Below, piece after piece: positions 45,383 through 55,582 of a stretch of 64,000 bases of DNA (position 1 is the stretch's first letter; every line of letters begins with the position of its first letter). The notes beneath the pieces were generated by a model. It was not told the DNA's origin. It worked only from the letters and a program-made list of their open reading frames with translations, and ran no database searches. Origin of the DNA: Fragilaria crotonensis (Eukaryota; Bacillariophyta; Fragilariophyceae; Fragilariales; Fragilariaceae); NCBI GenBank assembly GCA_022925895.1, contig JAKSYS010000041.1:110597-174596 (forward strand), given 5' to 3'. Made by a program: the position numbers and the translations under genes.

Positions 45383-46200
45383 TTATCCCGATCTCAATCC
45401 ACCAAGGAATCCTGCACCAAAACCACCTCCGGCGGGCATGTTGTATTGCAAAACGCTCAAAATCTTGGAGTAGGCCATATGAGCATCATCTTGATCCAAT
45501 TTACCATCCTTGTCCAGATCGAACATGGATTCCACATCGTTTCTCAATTTTCCGTGATCGACTTGAATGTATCCAGAATACTGAAGAGTCTGGAGTGCCA
45601 CAAATCCCATTCCTTTGGAGTACATATAGTGTCGTGAAACCAACAAAGGGCACACGCAAGGTAGAGCAAGTCAACATGAGAAAATTATTGAAATATCCAT
45701 AGTAACAACAACAATAATGTGAACAATTCGAACGTACCAAAGACAACGGCGGCCGCACGTCCAACTTTCTTCAACGCCAATCCACTGCAATAACCAGAAA
45801 CAAATCCGTAGGAAAGTTGTGTTGGAATTCCACTGTCCAACGCTCCCTGAAATTGATTCCCCAGCATTGACGCGAGTTCATCCAAAGACGCATTCAAACT
45901 CTGCGTATCTCCAGAAATAGCCTTGGTGAGTTTATCCATGACACTACTTTCATCCTTCTTGTCGGGAGCACACAACGTAGCTGCAGATCCGGTAAAGGAT
46001 GTCATGATACCAAAGGCAAGAGAGACGCGGCTGCGAGTTGCACTTGTGACTGCAGCTGCTGCTGTTGTCGTTGTTGATGCTACTGGTAGATTCTTGCTTC
46101 CAGTCACCATTCTACCAACGCTCAGTCGTTGCACCTTGGAGAGTGCTCGTCCAAGGTGCTGCTGAGCGAGACCGACAGATGACGAGAGACTCACGTTCAT
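45383..46200 (-). CDS. FUN14-domain protein with C-terminal EF-hand, two exons
   Basis: Exon 1 46200-45738 and exon 2 45612-45383 (minus). The donor reads GTACGT, the acceptor CAAAG, and the intron is 125 bases. About 230 residues. The N-terminus (MNVSLSSSVGLAQQHLGRALSKVQRLSVGRM) is amphipathic with Arg and few acids, as in mitochondrial presequences. The FUN14 part spans LSYGFVSGYCSGLALKKVGR and, across the junction, GFVALQTLQYSGYIQVDHGKL. FUNDC1 proteins sit in the mitochondrial outer membrane and act in mitophagy. Downstream is a perfect EF-hand calcium loop, DLDKDGKLDQDD, and a Gly-rich tail. The fusion suggests calcium control; this is inference. Confidence 0.88.
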
Positions 46201-46933
46201 GATGCGATCTACGAGTCTACAACTTTTTACTCCGGACTTCAGGTATTGACGAGAAGAGTACAGTGTGGTACGACTGCACTATTGCAGGAGAGATTAAGAG
46301 TGTTCGAAGTTCGAATACAAAGCGATTTTGGATCTTGTGAAGGGGGACGAGAACGGATATGCTTCCTACATACGTACGGATGCTTCCCCCATACTGTAGC
46401 CCTGGTACTATAGCACACTCCAGCGCTCCAACCTGCTCCAGTACTTGTACTTGAGTGTGCTAATTCTACTCTGAGTAATACACGGCTAATTATTTAGATA
46501 TAAGATATCATAAGTCATAACACTCCATTTTGTCAACCTACTAGCTAGTGCAGTACTACGGTAGTAAATGGTACTGGTAATCCAGTAAAGGAGGTTCCGA
46601 AATTCTACTTCAGACCTGTAAATAAATTCATATAGAATCTTCTGACACATGAGTTAACGTTCCGGAACCCCCTACGCGGAGCCCTCTCGCTATGCAGAGC
46701 AAATAGCAAATAGCAATGCTGTCGTCCCGTTGTTAGAACGTTGTCCGATCAAACCATTGGTGTTTCATCGCCGTCTCTCTTTCTCAAGAAGGAAGCGAAC
46801 GAGATGAACGCATGAAATCATCCGTTAGAATTGCGCTCGTCCTAAATGAATACTCTCTAGAGCGATAACGCATCTACTAAATCTAGCAACTACCAGGGTA
46901 GCGAACTTAGCGTCATCCGAACGAACCACCCTC
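46201..46933. other. Intergenic, no gene seen
   Basis: GTAC-rich words at 46380-46590. It contains the upstream region of the FUN14 gene and the 3' side of the CreA-family gene. Confidence 0.45.
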
Positions 46934-47728
46934 CTAATCCAAATTCACCGCACAAATCGACGATTTGAATCGACTCTTGTTGGAATCTTCATTCTTATCC
47001 AATCTCGTATTGAAACTCACATAGACAACAGTATTCTTCTCCTTATCATAAATACGTTGCACACGCAACGTTTTGAAAAGAAGCGATTTGGATTCTTCAA
47101 AGACTTGTTCACCCTGTGGCGATGTATTGATATTGTCGGCAATAGCAATCGGTTGGGTGGTCGTTCGGGCACACCCAACGCTTGCATACGATGGATCATT
47201 GAAAAAATCCTTGCTCAACCGTTCCGTCAGAGGACGCTGAAAGTTACTAATGTAGAGTGTCACTCCTCGGACCTGGTAATACAGAAATGGTGGTATTAGA
47301 AAAAGATGTAGAGAAACATGATGTGCCATTTTCTTTGCGAGTAACATGCAATGCAGGGCAAGGAATATGAATTGCAATGGGCACCTGTTATCCTTGCTGC
47401 TAACGGAACAAACTCAACGTACCTTGGGATCATCAAAGGATTCGACATTGAGTGTATCCTTAAAGACAAGTCCCGAACCGGCTATTTGTCCAATGAGTCT
47501 GGATTCTGATGCCGTGGCCGGAGGCGGTGCCAGAACAAGCGTTCCAATGGTCAACGCAGTCAAGCTCGCCACGAATGATTTCTGAAGGGCATGGCAAACA
47601 TTATTTTTCTTCTTGTCATTGATTTCTCTGCATTGCTTGGTGTTTGCAGCGGGCAAGTGTGGGAATGAAAATGATGAGCATGGGATTAATGCAACGATAA
47701 GGAGGAGGAGAGACTTGATGCGCAACAT
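46934..47728 (-). CDS. CreA-family protein, probably plastid-targeted, two exons
   Basis: Exon 1 47728-47423 and exon 2 47272-46934 (minus), intron 150 bases, GTACGT...CCAG. 214 residues. I chose ATG 47728 because it begins a signal peptide (MLRIKSLLLLIVALIPCSS) ending in the CSSF/SFP phenylalanine motif that diatoms use for plastid import; the open frame from 47824 would bury it. The mature part reads like bacterial CreA: SGLVFKDTLNVESFDDPKV, then GVTLYISNFQRP, then ESKSLLFKTLRVQRIYDKEKNTVVYVSFNTRL. CreA's biochemical role is unknown even in Escherichia coli. In a plastid it may be a lumenal or stromal protein. A second hydrophobic segment (SFVASLTALTIGTLVLAPPPATA) just before the mature start resembles a thylakoid-transfer signal. 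Confidence 0.85.
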
Positions 47729-48447
47729 TGTGCTCTTCCAGAGGCTGTGATGCGAAAGATTTGTGCGTCCGACGTCGAAAATCCTAAAAATAGTCACCAG
47801 ATACAGATAAATGCGGGAGGACAATAATTCGTACGCGGAGCTCAGTGGACTGAAATGTATGTACTTCGTACGTCAGTTCATATTTCTTGTACTCCGGGGT
47901 ACAAGTACTGTTGTTCCACGCTGCCACACACGTATCATTTGATGTTTTCATGCATGCGCTCTATGATGTATTCTCGGTCTCCACATTCGAAGTTCGAAGC
48001 ACGAGTATGTACTGCTACTACGCGACTGCTCGCGGTATCGTACAGTACTGTAGTACTAAGGTGACGTGTTTAATATCTAACACTCCGAGTACGCCAGTAC
48101 TCGAGTACTGTACAACGTAAATCTGGAGTACGGAGTACTGGTACTATAGTATGCTCATACGACATACCAGCTGCCACTGGCTTCTACGGTACTCGGAGTA
48201 CAGTGTATCGTTCGAAGTTCGAACCATGAATTTAACGTCAATTTAATCGTAGATAAAATTCAAATCGGTGACCTCGGAATCCCCAACGACTATTTTCGCT
48301 CCGCATTTGACACATGACGAGGCAACCTATCTCATACACCTACTACAATCGTACTCCGAGAGTCACGTACGAGCGGCATTCCACCATTAACACCATTCTA
48401 TAAGCTCCAAGTACAAGTGCTTGTACACAACTAATAATAGTAGGATA
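47729..48447. other. Intergenic between divergent CreA-family and condensin genes
   Basis: Dense GTAC words (47860-48190: GTACAAGTACTG, CAGTACTCGAGTACTG) and GTTCGAAGTTCGAA palindromes. No gene. This is a divergent promoter region. Confidence 0.5.
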
Positions 48448-50850
48448 ATGGAAGCAATGGCGTCGCCGACCGAATCGCCATCGGGTCGCAAGCCCTTTGC
48501 CAACTTGCGTCTCGACGACGAGGACGATGACGACGATGCAGGTGACGCGATGCCATCACTCTTGACCAAGGTTGCGGGGAAGAAGAGGAAAGTTTGTCAA
48601 CGACGACGTCGACGATCGTCGGCTAGATTTCTGAAACTATCTCAACCTACTGATTATGCAGATGAAGACGACGAAGATGAAGAGGAGGAGGCCGCTCCAG
48701 AGTCGGAACAGCTTGGGGAGTTGTACAAGCGTGCCATTCGCATGAATGCTGAAAATCGCATTAATGCAGGAAACTCGTGGAATCTCAAATTGATTGAAAA
48801 CATGGACAAACTGACGTCAAACGAAAATGGCGAGACAGTCAATTTTACGAAAGCCTCTTGCACCCTGGATGCCAGTGTAAAGATCTACTCATACCGTGTA
48901 GATGATGTCCATTTGACATCTTACAAGGTACTTGCGAATCTCAATAGGAATGATGCTATTGAGAAGAAACCCAGCAATAACAAGATTCAACCTTCGAATT
49001 CGTCAAATCTTTTGAATGCTGGAGATGATCATGACGACAACGACCAGGAAAATGATCAAGATACAGGAAGAACTTCCGGACGCAAAACAACCGACACCTT
49101 GGAGACCAATCTTGGTACGATTCATCAGTCAAGAGTTAATGTTTTCCTCGAACAAAAATACCTGACCCTCATTCATCCTTGTTTTTTACCTTACCCCGAA
49201 CAGCAAATATTAATCTCAGCAACCTAGACTCGGTCTATGACATTGATCCACTCTTTCACAAAATGTCAAAGACCTTTGACGAAGGAGGTGCCAAAGGGTT
49301 GCTTCTCGTTAACCTTGGAGTTGGCCCGAAAGGTTGCAACATCGTCTTTGACTCCAAAGAAGAGGACGACGAAGAACAAAAATACAACGAAGCAGAATAC
49401 ACGGAAGGAATGGTTGACATTACGTCGCTCACGTCCAAGCTCGATCTCCTCATCGGCACCGAAGTGCTGGAGAATATCGAATTGGTTCCTCAATTGCGCA
49501 CATTGCGCCAGGAATATGCTATTCTAGAGAAAGAAGGCTTCATTACGCATGAAGAAAAGAAGGTAGGCTTCTCGTTTAAATGTGCATTTACCACTCCAAA
49601 GACCCTCGATCGCAGCACTCTGTACTCATATATCATTCCTACAGTCCCGTCGATATGCCACATCCACAGAAGAAGAGAAAGAGGCAGAAATGTCAATTCA
49701 TCAAGACTTTTTGGAGCGTAGTCGCATGTCGGCGACAACCGGACGTCTGTCCACTGCAGACACAGCCAGCCAGCCAACCCAGGCAATGTCACAAAACACG
49801 ACTGTTGCAGACGACGATGATGATGACTATGCGGCCGTTGACAACGGCGATGATGACGACGACGATGGGGATTTGGGGTTTGATCAGTTCATCAGCAACG
49901 ACGCCAACGGGGATCGATACTCATCAATTAGTTTTCAGAACGACGCCTACTTCGATGACACTCAAACCACAAAGACTACTACAGCCTTACTGAACGCTCT
50001 CTGCAACGACATGACCCGGAATGACTATCAGTTCTTCTCACAAGAAACCCTAGACAAGCTGGGGAATAGCTGGGCAGGGGCCTCTCATTGGAAAAAATCT
50101 GTCGCTCTAACGAAGGTTTCTGCCAAAAAGCCCGGCACCACCAAAAAGACGATTGCGAAGAAGCGGAAGAAGATTCAACTAGTCGACTTTGACGCCGACG
50201 TTTCGAGCCTTCAAGACCTTCTCAAACCAGCACAACTGAACAAACGCGGCACCGATCCCACACAACTTTCCAAGGCTATGATAAGCAAACATGGAAAGGT
50301 TGACAATATCTTGCCCTTGGACGCAAGAATGGGAGTTGATCAACTATATAAACTCTTCCTGAGGCCTAATGCTATTGTTCGCCCAAACCAGAAGACAGTC
50401 AATTTCCAAGAACACGTTGACAATTGGGACGATGGATCATGTGGCGGTGGCGACGACAACGATGGTCCCGGGTTTGAACTCAACGATGATGGTGATGACT
50501 TTGTCGTGGCCGAACTCTCGGATATTCGTAAGATCGACAAGATTCAAGTTGGCTACGCCACTGTCGCCAAAAAGGTTGACGTGAAGCGACTAAAGAACGA
50601 CTTATGGACCGAGCTTGAGAGCAAAATTGGCGAGAAGGACGTGGATATTGATGTCACTCCAGAAGAACGTGGCGGTAGTTCACCACCGGAGAAGCTTTCC
50701 TTCAAGGAGACAGTTCAGGAGATGGAAACGCAAGGACAGACTCAAACCGATGTTACCTTGCCATTTTATTTCATATGCTTGCTCCATTTGGCAAACGAAA
50801 AGGGACTCGAACTCGAATCCCGAGGTCTGCACGATTTCTTCATTTCGTAA
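48448..50850 (+). CDS. Condensin complex subunit 2 (CAP-H/Barren), three exons
   Basis: Exons 48448-49114, 49204-49562 and 49645-50850; introns of 89 and 82 bases. Spliced product 743 residues. ATG 48448 (MEAMASPTESPSGRKPF) is the first in-frame ATG. Family landmarks in order: a basic/acidic N-terminus, LYKRAIRMNAENRINAGNSW and KASCTLDASVKIYSYRVDDV (Barren signature, about 90-160), DIDPLFHKMSKTFDEGGAKG, a long acidic linker (about 380-420), DFDADVSSLQDLL, and the C-terminal YFICLLHLANEKGLELE that contacts the SMC head. The kleisin CAP-H closes the SMC2-SMC4 ring to compact mitotic chromosomes. The joint ETNLANINLSN at intron 1 restores the family sequence. Confidence 0.93.
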
Positions 50851-51226
50851 TGTGCATTGATCTCTAACACAATCGTTTTTATGATAGTCACCATTCACCA
50901 TTTTCAATCAATCCTGATGATAACAGTGTGTATGTCATAGTTGCTTGAACCGCTAGCACGTCCTCTACCAGTCTGCATGCTTAACAGGAGTTTGGAGTGG
51001 TGACATGGAAACCAGTTATGAATTTCGAGAACTGGCGGACTCTCTCAAAACTAGCATCCTCTATCGTACAGGGTCGTGACATCCTGGAAGGTCCGGCCAA
51101 AGCACGTTATAGCCGTTAAGTTCCGGTATCGAAGTCATTTCCACGTACGCCGACTTCAAAAAGCATGTGCAGCGATATTTGTAGCTCTTGCAGTCAATGC
51201 AAACGAGCCGGCAAGGTTTTCTGATG
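50851..51226. other. Intergenic, no gene seen
   Basis: Downstream of condensin subunit 2; ordinary mixed-composition DNA with no recognised feature. Confidence 0.4.
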
Positions 51227-51227
51227 C

Positions 51228-51549
51228 GAAGTGGAAATCCACTTCGGCTAAGTGAAATTCCACTTCCCTGAAGTGAAATTTCACTTCCCCGAAGTGAAAT
51301 TCCACTTCACCGAAGTGGAATTCCACTTAGGGGAAGTGGAATTCCACTTAGCCGAAGTGAAATGCAATTTTCCCGAAATGAATTCATACCGAATTGTGTA
51401 GGCGACACGTGTGTCAATCGCATTGTGAGGAAGTGGAATTCCACTTCGGGTAAGTGAAAATCCACTTCGGTGAAGTGGAATTCCACTTCGGGGAAGTGGA
51501 ATTTCACTTAGGGGAAGTGGAATTTCATTTAGGGGAAGTGGAATTTCTC
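51228..51549. repeat. Palindromic ~22-bp tandem array
   Basis: Two blocks (51228-51366 and 51428-51549) of units whose core is the palindrome AAGTGGAATTCCACTT, separated by variable 2-4 bases (CGG, AGGGG, AGCC). A non-repeat spacer of about 60 bases lies between the blocks. Each unit could form a hairpin. It encodes in translation runs of EFHF/PEVEF, which are artefacts. Confidence 0.9.
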
Positions 51550-52520
51550 TGAATAGGATCCACATGATAAACGCGCCGGCCTTGCTTTTCATCAGTTGAA
51601 AATGACATAACGTGGAACCGAGACTCTTACTATGAGGTGTCACGTGTTCTCGGTTTTTCCTCGATTCCGACGGTGCGGCCGGACCTTCCTGGTCATTCGA
51701 CGCATAACTCATGGTACGAGCGAAATGGAACGCTCGGATATGTATTTGACGTTTACAGATTCGAGTTCCTTTCGACAGATCTCGCTTACAGATAATACAT
51801 TTAATCCTGCAAGATCGCTTCTGTGTGACATCGTTTATTATTGCCCCCGCGCGGTAACATCGCGCTGGGTGTCCAAGAAGTCGTGGTAAGCTGTTACGCG
51901 GAGTACTTGCCAAGTATCCCCACTAGTATGACACTTATTACCATCTGATACTGCATTATATGTATAGACATGCAGTTTTATTCTGCATCAGTTCCAACGA
52001 TTATACCTATACAACACATCTGTCGAATTCGAGTATCGTTTTTTGAGAGGATCCCGTCCAATTTTTGGAAGAAGGGGTCATTGTTTTACGTTAGCAGTAA
52101 CTCAAATGACTTTTGCGAGTGAGTGGTTTGCGAGATGCTGGCCCCAAGCGTGAAACGACGCCCAGAACCGAGGCATTGTATTTATGCACACCTGCTACTG
52201 GTAGTACAAGAGAGTACAACCTACGGAGTGCTCCCATGCCTGGTATTTCTACTCGTACTCTACCACGGAATACATCCCACACTCTCGCCTGTGCCTCCGT
52301 GTGTGCTGTGTGCTGGGTTGGTTTCGTCTCTCTCGCGTGTCATCAGAAGATATAGCGCAGGCATTTCCTGCTGAAATACTCCAGTAGGGAGTATCGCATA
52401 AGTTCCCGCTATCTGAAAGGAAGTTTGTTTTCCTACAGCAGCGTCCCATCATCCCGTCGTCCATCGTGACTGTACGACGGTTCCCCAGGTCCGACGTCCC
52501 AGGTAACCCCGGTTCTCAAG
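51550..52520. other. Intergenic upstream of AMT gene C
   Basis: No gene recognised; a short ORF at 51632-51889 has no family features. Confidence 0.4.
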
Positions 52521-54707
52521 ATGACTCCATTTCAGTACGATCATTCGAATAGTGAAGACGACTTTCTCAGTGTCGTGACAACAAGTGCATCTGCAGTTGT
52601 TCATCGTTGGCTTGAACGCGGTTACTCTCCCTCCTACAACAATCCCAATCTTGAACACGTAAAGCAACTTATGAACTCATCTGCATCGGTCTTTGAACAG
52701 TGTGCACTGGATGCTGTGCCCCTGCAGTGCATCTCAGACCGACTGGAATACTTAAATGAAAGCAGTGCTCAAGATGGCAACAGGTGGCTCATGCTCTTTG
52801 CTGCAGCGCTGATTTTCTTTATGCAAGCTGGATTTGCCATGCTTTGCGCTGGATGTGTGAGAATTAAAAATGTTGGTACGTTTGTGCACTTCACTTCTTG
52901 TTCGGGTTCTGGCTGTATGCATGCTGTGTTATCTTGTTGCATATTATAACTCGTTGTCAGTCGAGGAGAAAAAATGAAGTTACGAGCGAATAAACCTGCG
53001 GTCGTACAACAAGTACCGTTTCAGAAGCACTACCACCAGTTATTGATATCATGATATTGATGCTGTCACTCAGCTCTGCACTCACACTCGTTATTTCATT
53101 CGTTTCCCTCTGCCTTACTCTTTCCATCCACCCAATGACCATGTGTATTACCATCAGGTAACACAATGCTTAAAAACTTGTTGGACGCATGCGGTGGAGC
53201 TCTCGGTTTCTTTTCAATTGGTTATGCATTTGCATTTGGTGGGCAGGATGACACTGATGCCACCACGTTTATCGGTACGAGCAATTTCTTCATGATGGGT
53301 ATTGAAAATTACTCCTATTGGATGTTCCAATTTGCCTTCGCGGCCACATCCACTACGATTGTGGCCGGAACACTGGCCGAACGTTGTCAGATGGCTGCCT
53401 ACTTGTGTTATTCCGTCGTCTTGACCGGATTCGTCTACCCAGTCGTTGCACACTCCATCTGGTCTCGCAACGGATTCCTCAGTTCCGGTAATGTCAATCC
53501 ATTGTTTGGAATCGGAATGATTGACTTTGCAGGATCGGCTGTCGTTCACATTACTGGTGGTATGGTGGCCCTGTGGGCCACCATGATTCTTGGACCGCGC
53601 AAGGGACGCTTTTACGATGCTAGAGGCAATCCACTTCCCAAACCAAAACCATTTCCAGGACATTCGCTAGCCTTGCAGGTACGATTTGTGTGTGTGCTTT
53701 CACTAGAAACGCATGTTTCTTTTTGTGTTTGCAGCAATCAAATACTGACCCACCTCGTTTCTCTCCTCCTTCTCTCCCTTCACGCACCTTACTTCTCTCC
53801 CTGCCACATCAACTTCATAAAACTACAACAGATGCTGGGTACCTTCATTCTTTGGTTCGGTTGGTACGGCTTCAATCCTGGTTCGGCTCTCACATTGACC
53901 AACACACTCGAAACTGCCAATGTGGCGGCCTTGGCCGCCGTCAACACTACCTTATCCGCCGCCACAGCCGGCGTTGCGGCTCTCTTTACCAACCTTTGGA
54001 TCGAAGAACGCCAGACCGGCGAAGCCAAATTCGATTTGATCTGTCTCATGAACGGCTGTCTGATTGGACTCGTGTCCATCACCGCCGGATGTGCAACAGT
54101 CGAACCATGGGCGGCCGTGGTCATTGGACTCATTGCTGGATGGATGTACTTGTTAGGATCTGCCTGGTTGATTCGAATCCGCATTGATGATGCTGTCGAT
54201 GCTATTCCGGTCCATCTGTTTGGCGGTATATGGGGATCCTTTGCTGTGGGACTCTTTTCGTCCCCATCCAGAGTCCTGGCGGCGTTTGGGACGGAAGCCC
54301 ATGTTGGGTGGTTCTACGAATTGGGTCGCGGCAGCTTTAACGCGACTTTGCTCGGGGCCCAAATGTGCGGAATGCTATTTGTCATTGGGTGGGTGACGTT
54401 CGTCATGTTCCCCTTTTTTATTTGGCTCAACTACATGGGATGGTTCCGTGCCGACAGTTTGGAAGAATTGGTGGGTCTGGATATCTCGTACCATGGAGGA
54501 TCTGCGTTGGGTAACAATGAGGTCAAGTTGGAGTATGTGGAAGCGTTCAACCGACGAAAAGGCGCGAAAGCTGGATCCAGACGTAATTTCGGTGCCGATG
54601 GGCCAGAAATGTCCATGACGCAATACCCAAATTCCATGACACCGGAGGAAGAGGCGGGGTTGGAGGGGTTGCAAGATCAAGATGATGACATGGATTTGGT
54701 CAATTGA
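52521..54707 (+). CDS. Ammonium transporter C (diverged AMT), three exons
   Basis: Exons 52521-52875, 53158-53678 and 53832-54707; introns GTACGT...CATCAG and GTACGA...CAACAG. About 583 residues. The N-terminus is longer than in A and B (about 85 residues before the first helix, FMQAGFAMLCAGCV). Signature DFAGSAVVHITGGM and second pore-His region PVHLFGGIWGSF are present, as are FGWYGFNPGSA and the C-terminal EELVGLDISYHGG. The cytosolic tail is longer, Asp/Glu-rich, with a Met-Ser-Met motif. Intron 2 is 153 bases and stop-free, so an unspliced reading gives a continuous ORF with 51 extra residues; alignment with genes A and B shows it is an intron. Intron positions differ from A and B, marking an older duplication. 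Confidence 0.93.
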
Positions 54708-55582
54708 ATAGTCGGGAGTGGAAGCTCTCTGACGTGATAGATCGCTGCATAGTAATAACACACCATAAATTATTGAGAAAAATGAATTATCTCTGCCGGA
54801 ATCGCTGTGCTTGAATTGCAAGCTTGGAATTAGCGCATGCAACTCTGGTTGTTAAACAGTATTCCCACCACTTCCTATTTACTTCAGTATTAGCTACCAT
54901 TTTTCCCTGGTCGGTCCCTCGACAGCGATGCAACGACAGCTTGGAAATCATTGCCCTCTCAACCTTATTGAGAGAGACGCCAACTTTGGGTACCGAGTGT
55001 TCTTACTAGCAGAGGTAAAGCTATATTCGTTTTTACTACCACATAATCGGTAATGTCTGCTGTTGTCGATTCATTCCTCCACACCTTCGCACTTCGCAGT
55101 ACCTCACTCTTCCTTCAACTCGAACAACGGGTCTACTGGAGCACACCCGGTAGAAGGTTGTAATTACTCTTTTCAAGGCGTAACCCCGCCAGTGTATCGA
55201 ACGAAGCAAAATTAAGCAACATGGTATCGCGCCAACGCCAGGAAATGGGAGGTGCGCCCACCGCCAGTGAGAGAAACGTTCTGCAGTCGATCGTCGTTTC
55301 ACCCTCTGTGCCTTTGTTCGAACTCCAGCAACGAATTTCTTTTATGAATAGCGCGTCGAGCTCCGGCTGTTCGATTGATTTCAGCACTGGATTGATAGAT
55401 AGTGCTGCCGCATGTTGATCTTCGATGGGTTGGTTGTACATATTGCAACCGGGGAATGGAAATCTACCCCAGCAGGTATGTTAAATACTCTGATGCGGAT
55501 TAAACATCCAGCTATTCTTGCACAATAAAGTTCAGTCTTGCGGTGCTTTCAAATTCAAAACGGCCAATTGTGTTGGTTACCC
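54708..55582. other. Intergenic between convergent genes
   Basis: Between the 3' ends of AMT gene C and the helicase-associated-repeat gene. Short ORFs at 55036-55302 and 55133-55441 are not convincing. Confidence 0.45.

Noticed and set aside
47729-47824. Longer N-terminus for the CreA-family protein
   Set aside because: Would place charged residues before the signal peptide, hiding the plastid signal.
51228-51549. CRISPR-like array
   Set aside because: Units are contiguous and self-palindromic with only 2-4 bases between them; there are no regular unique spacers and no cas genes, and the context is eukaryotic.
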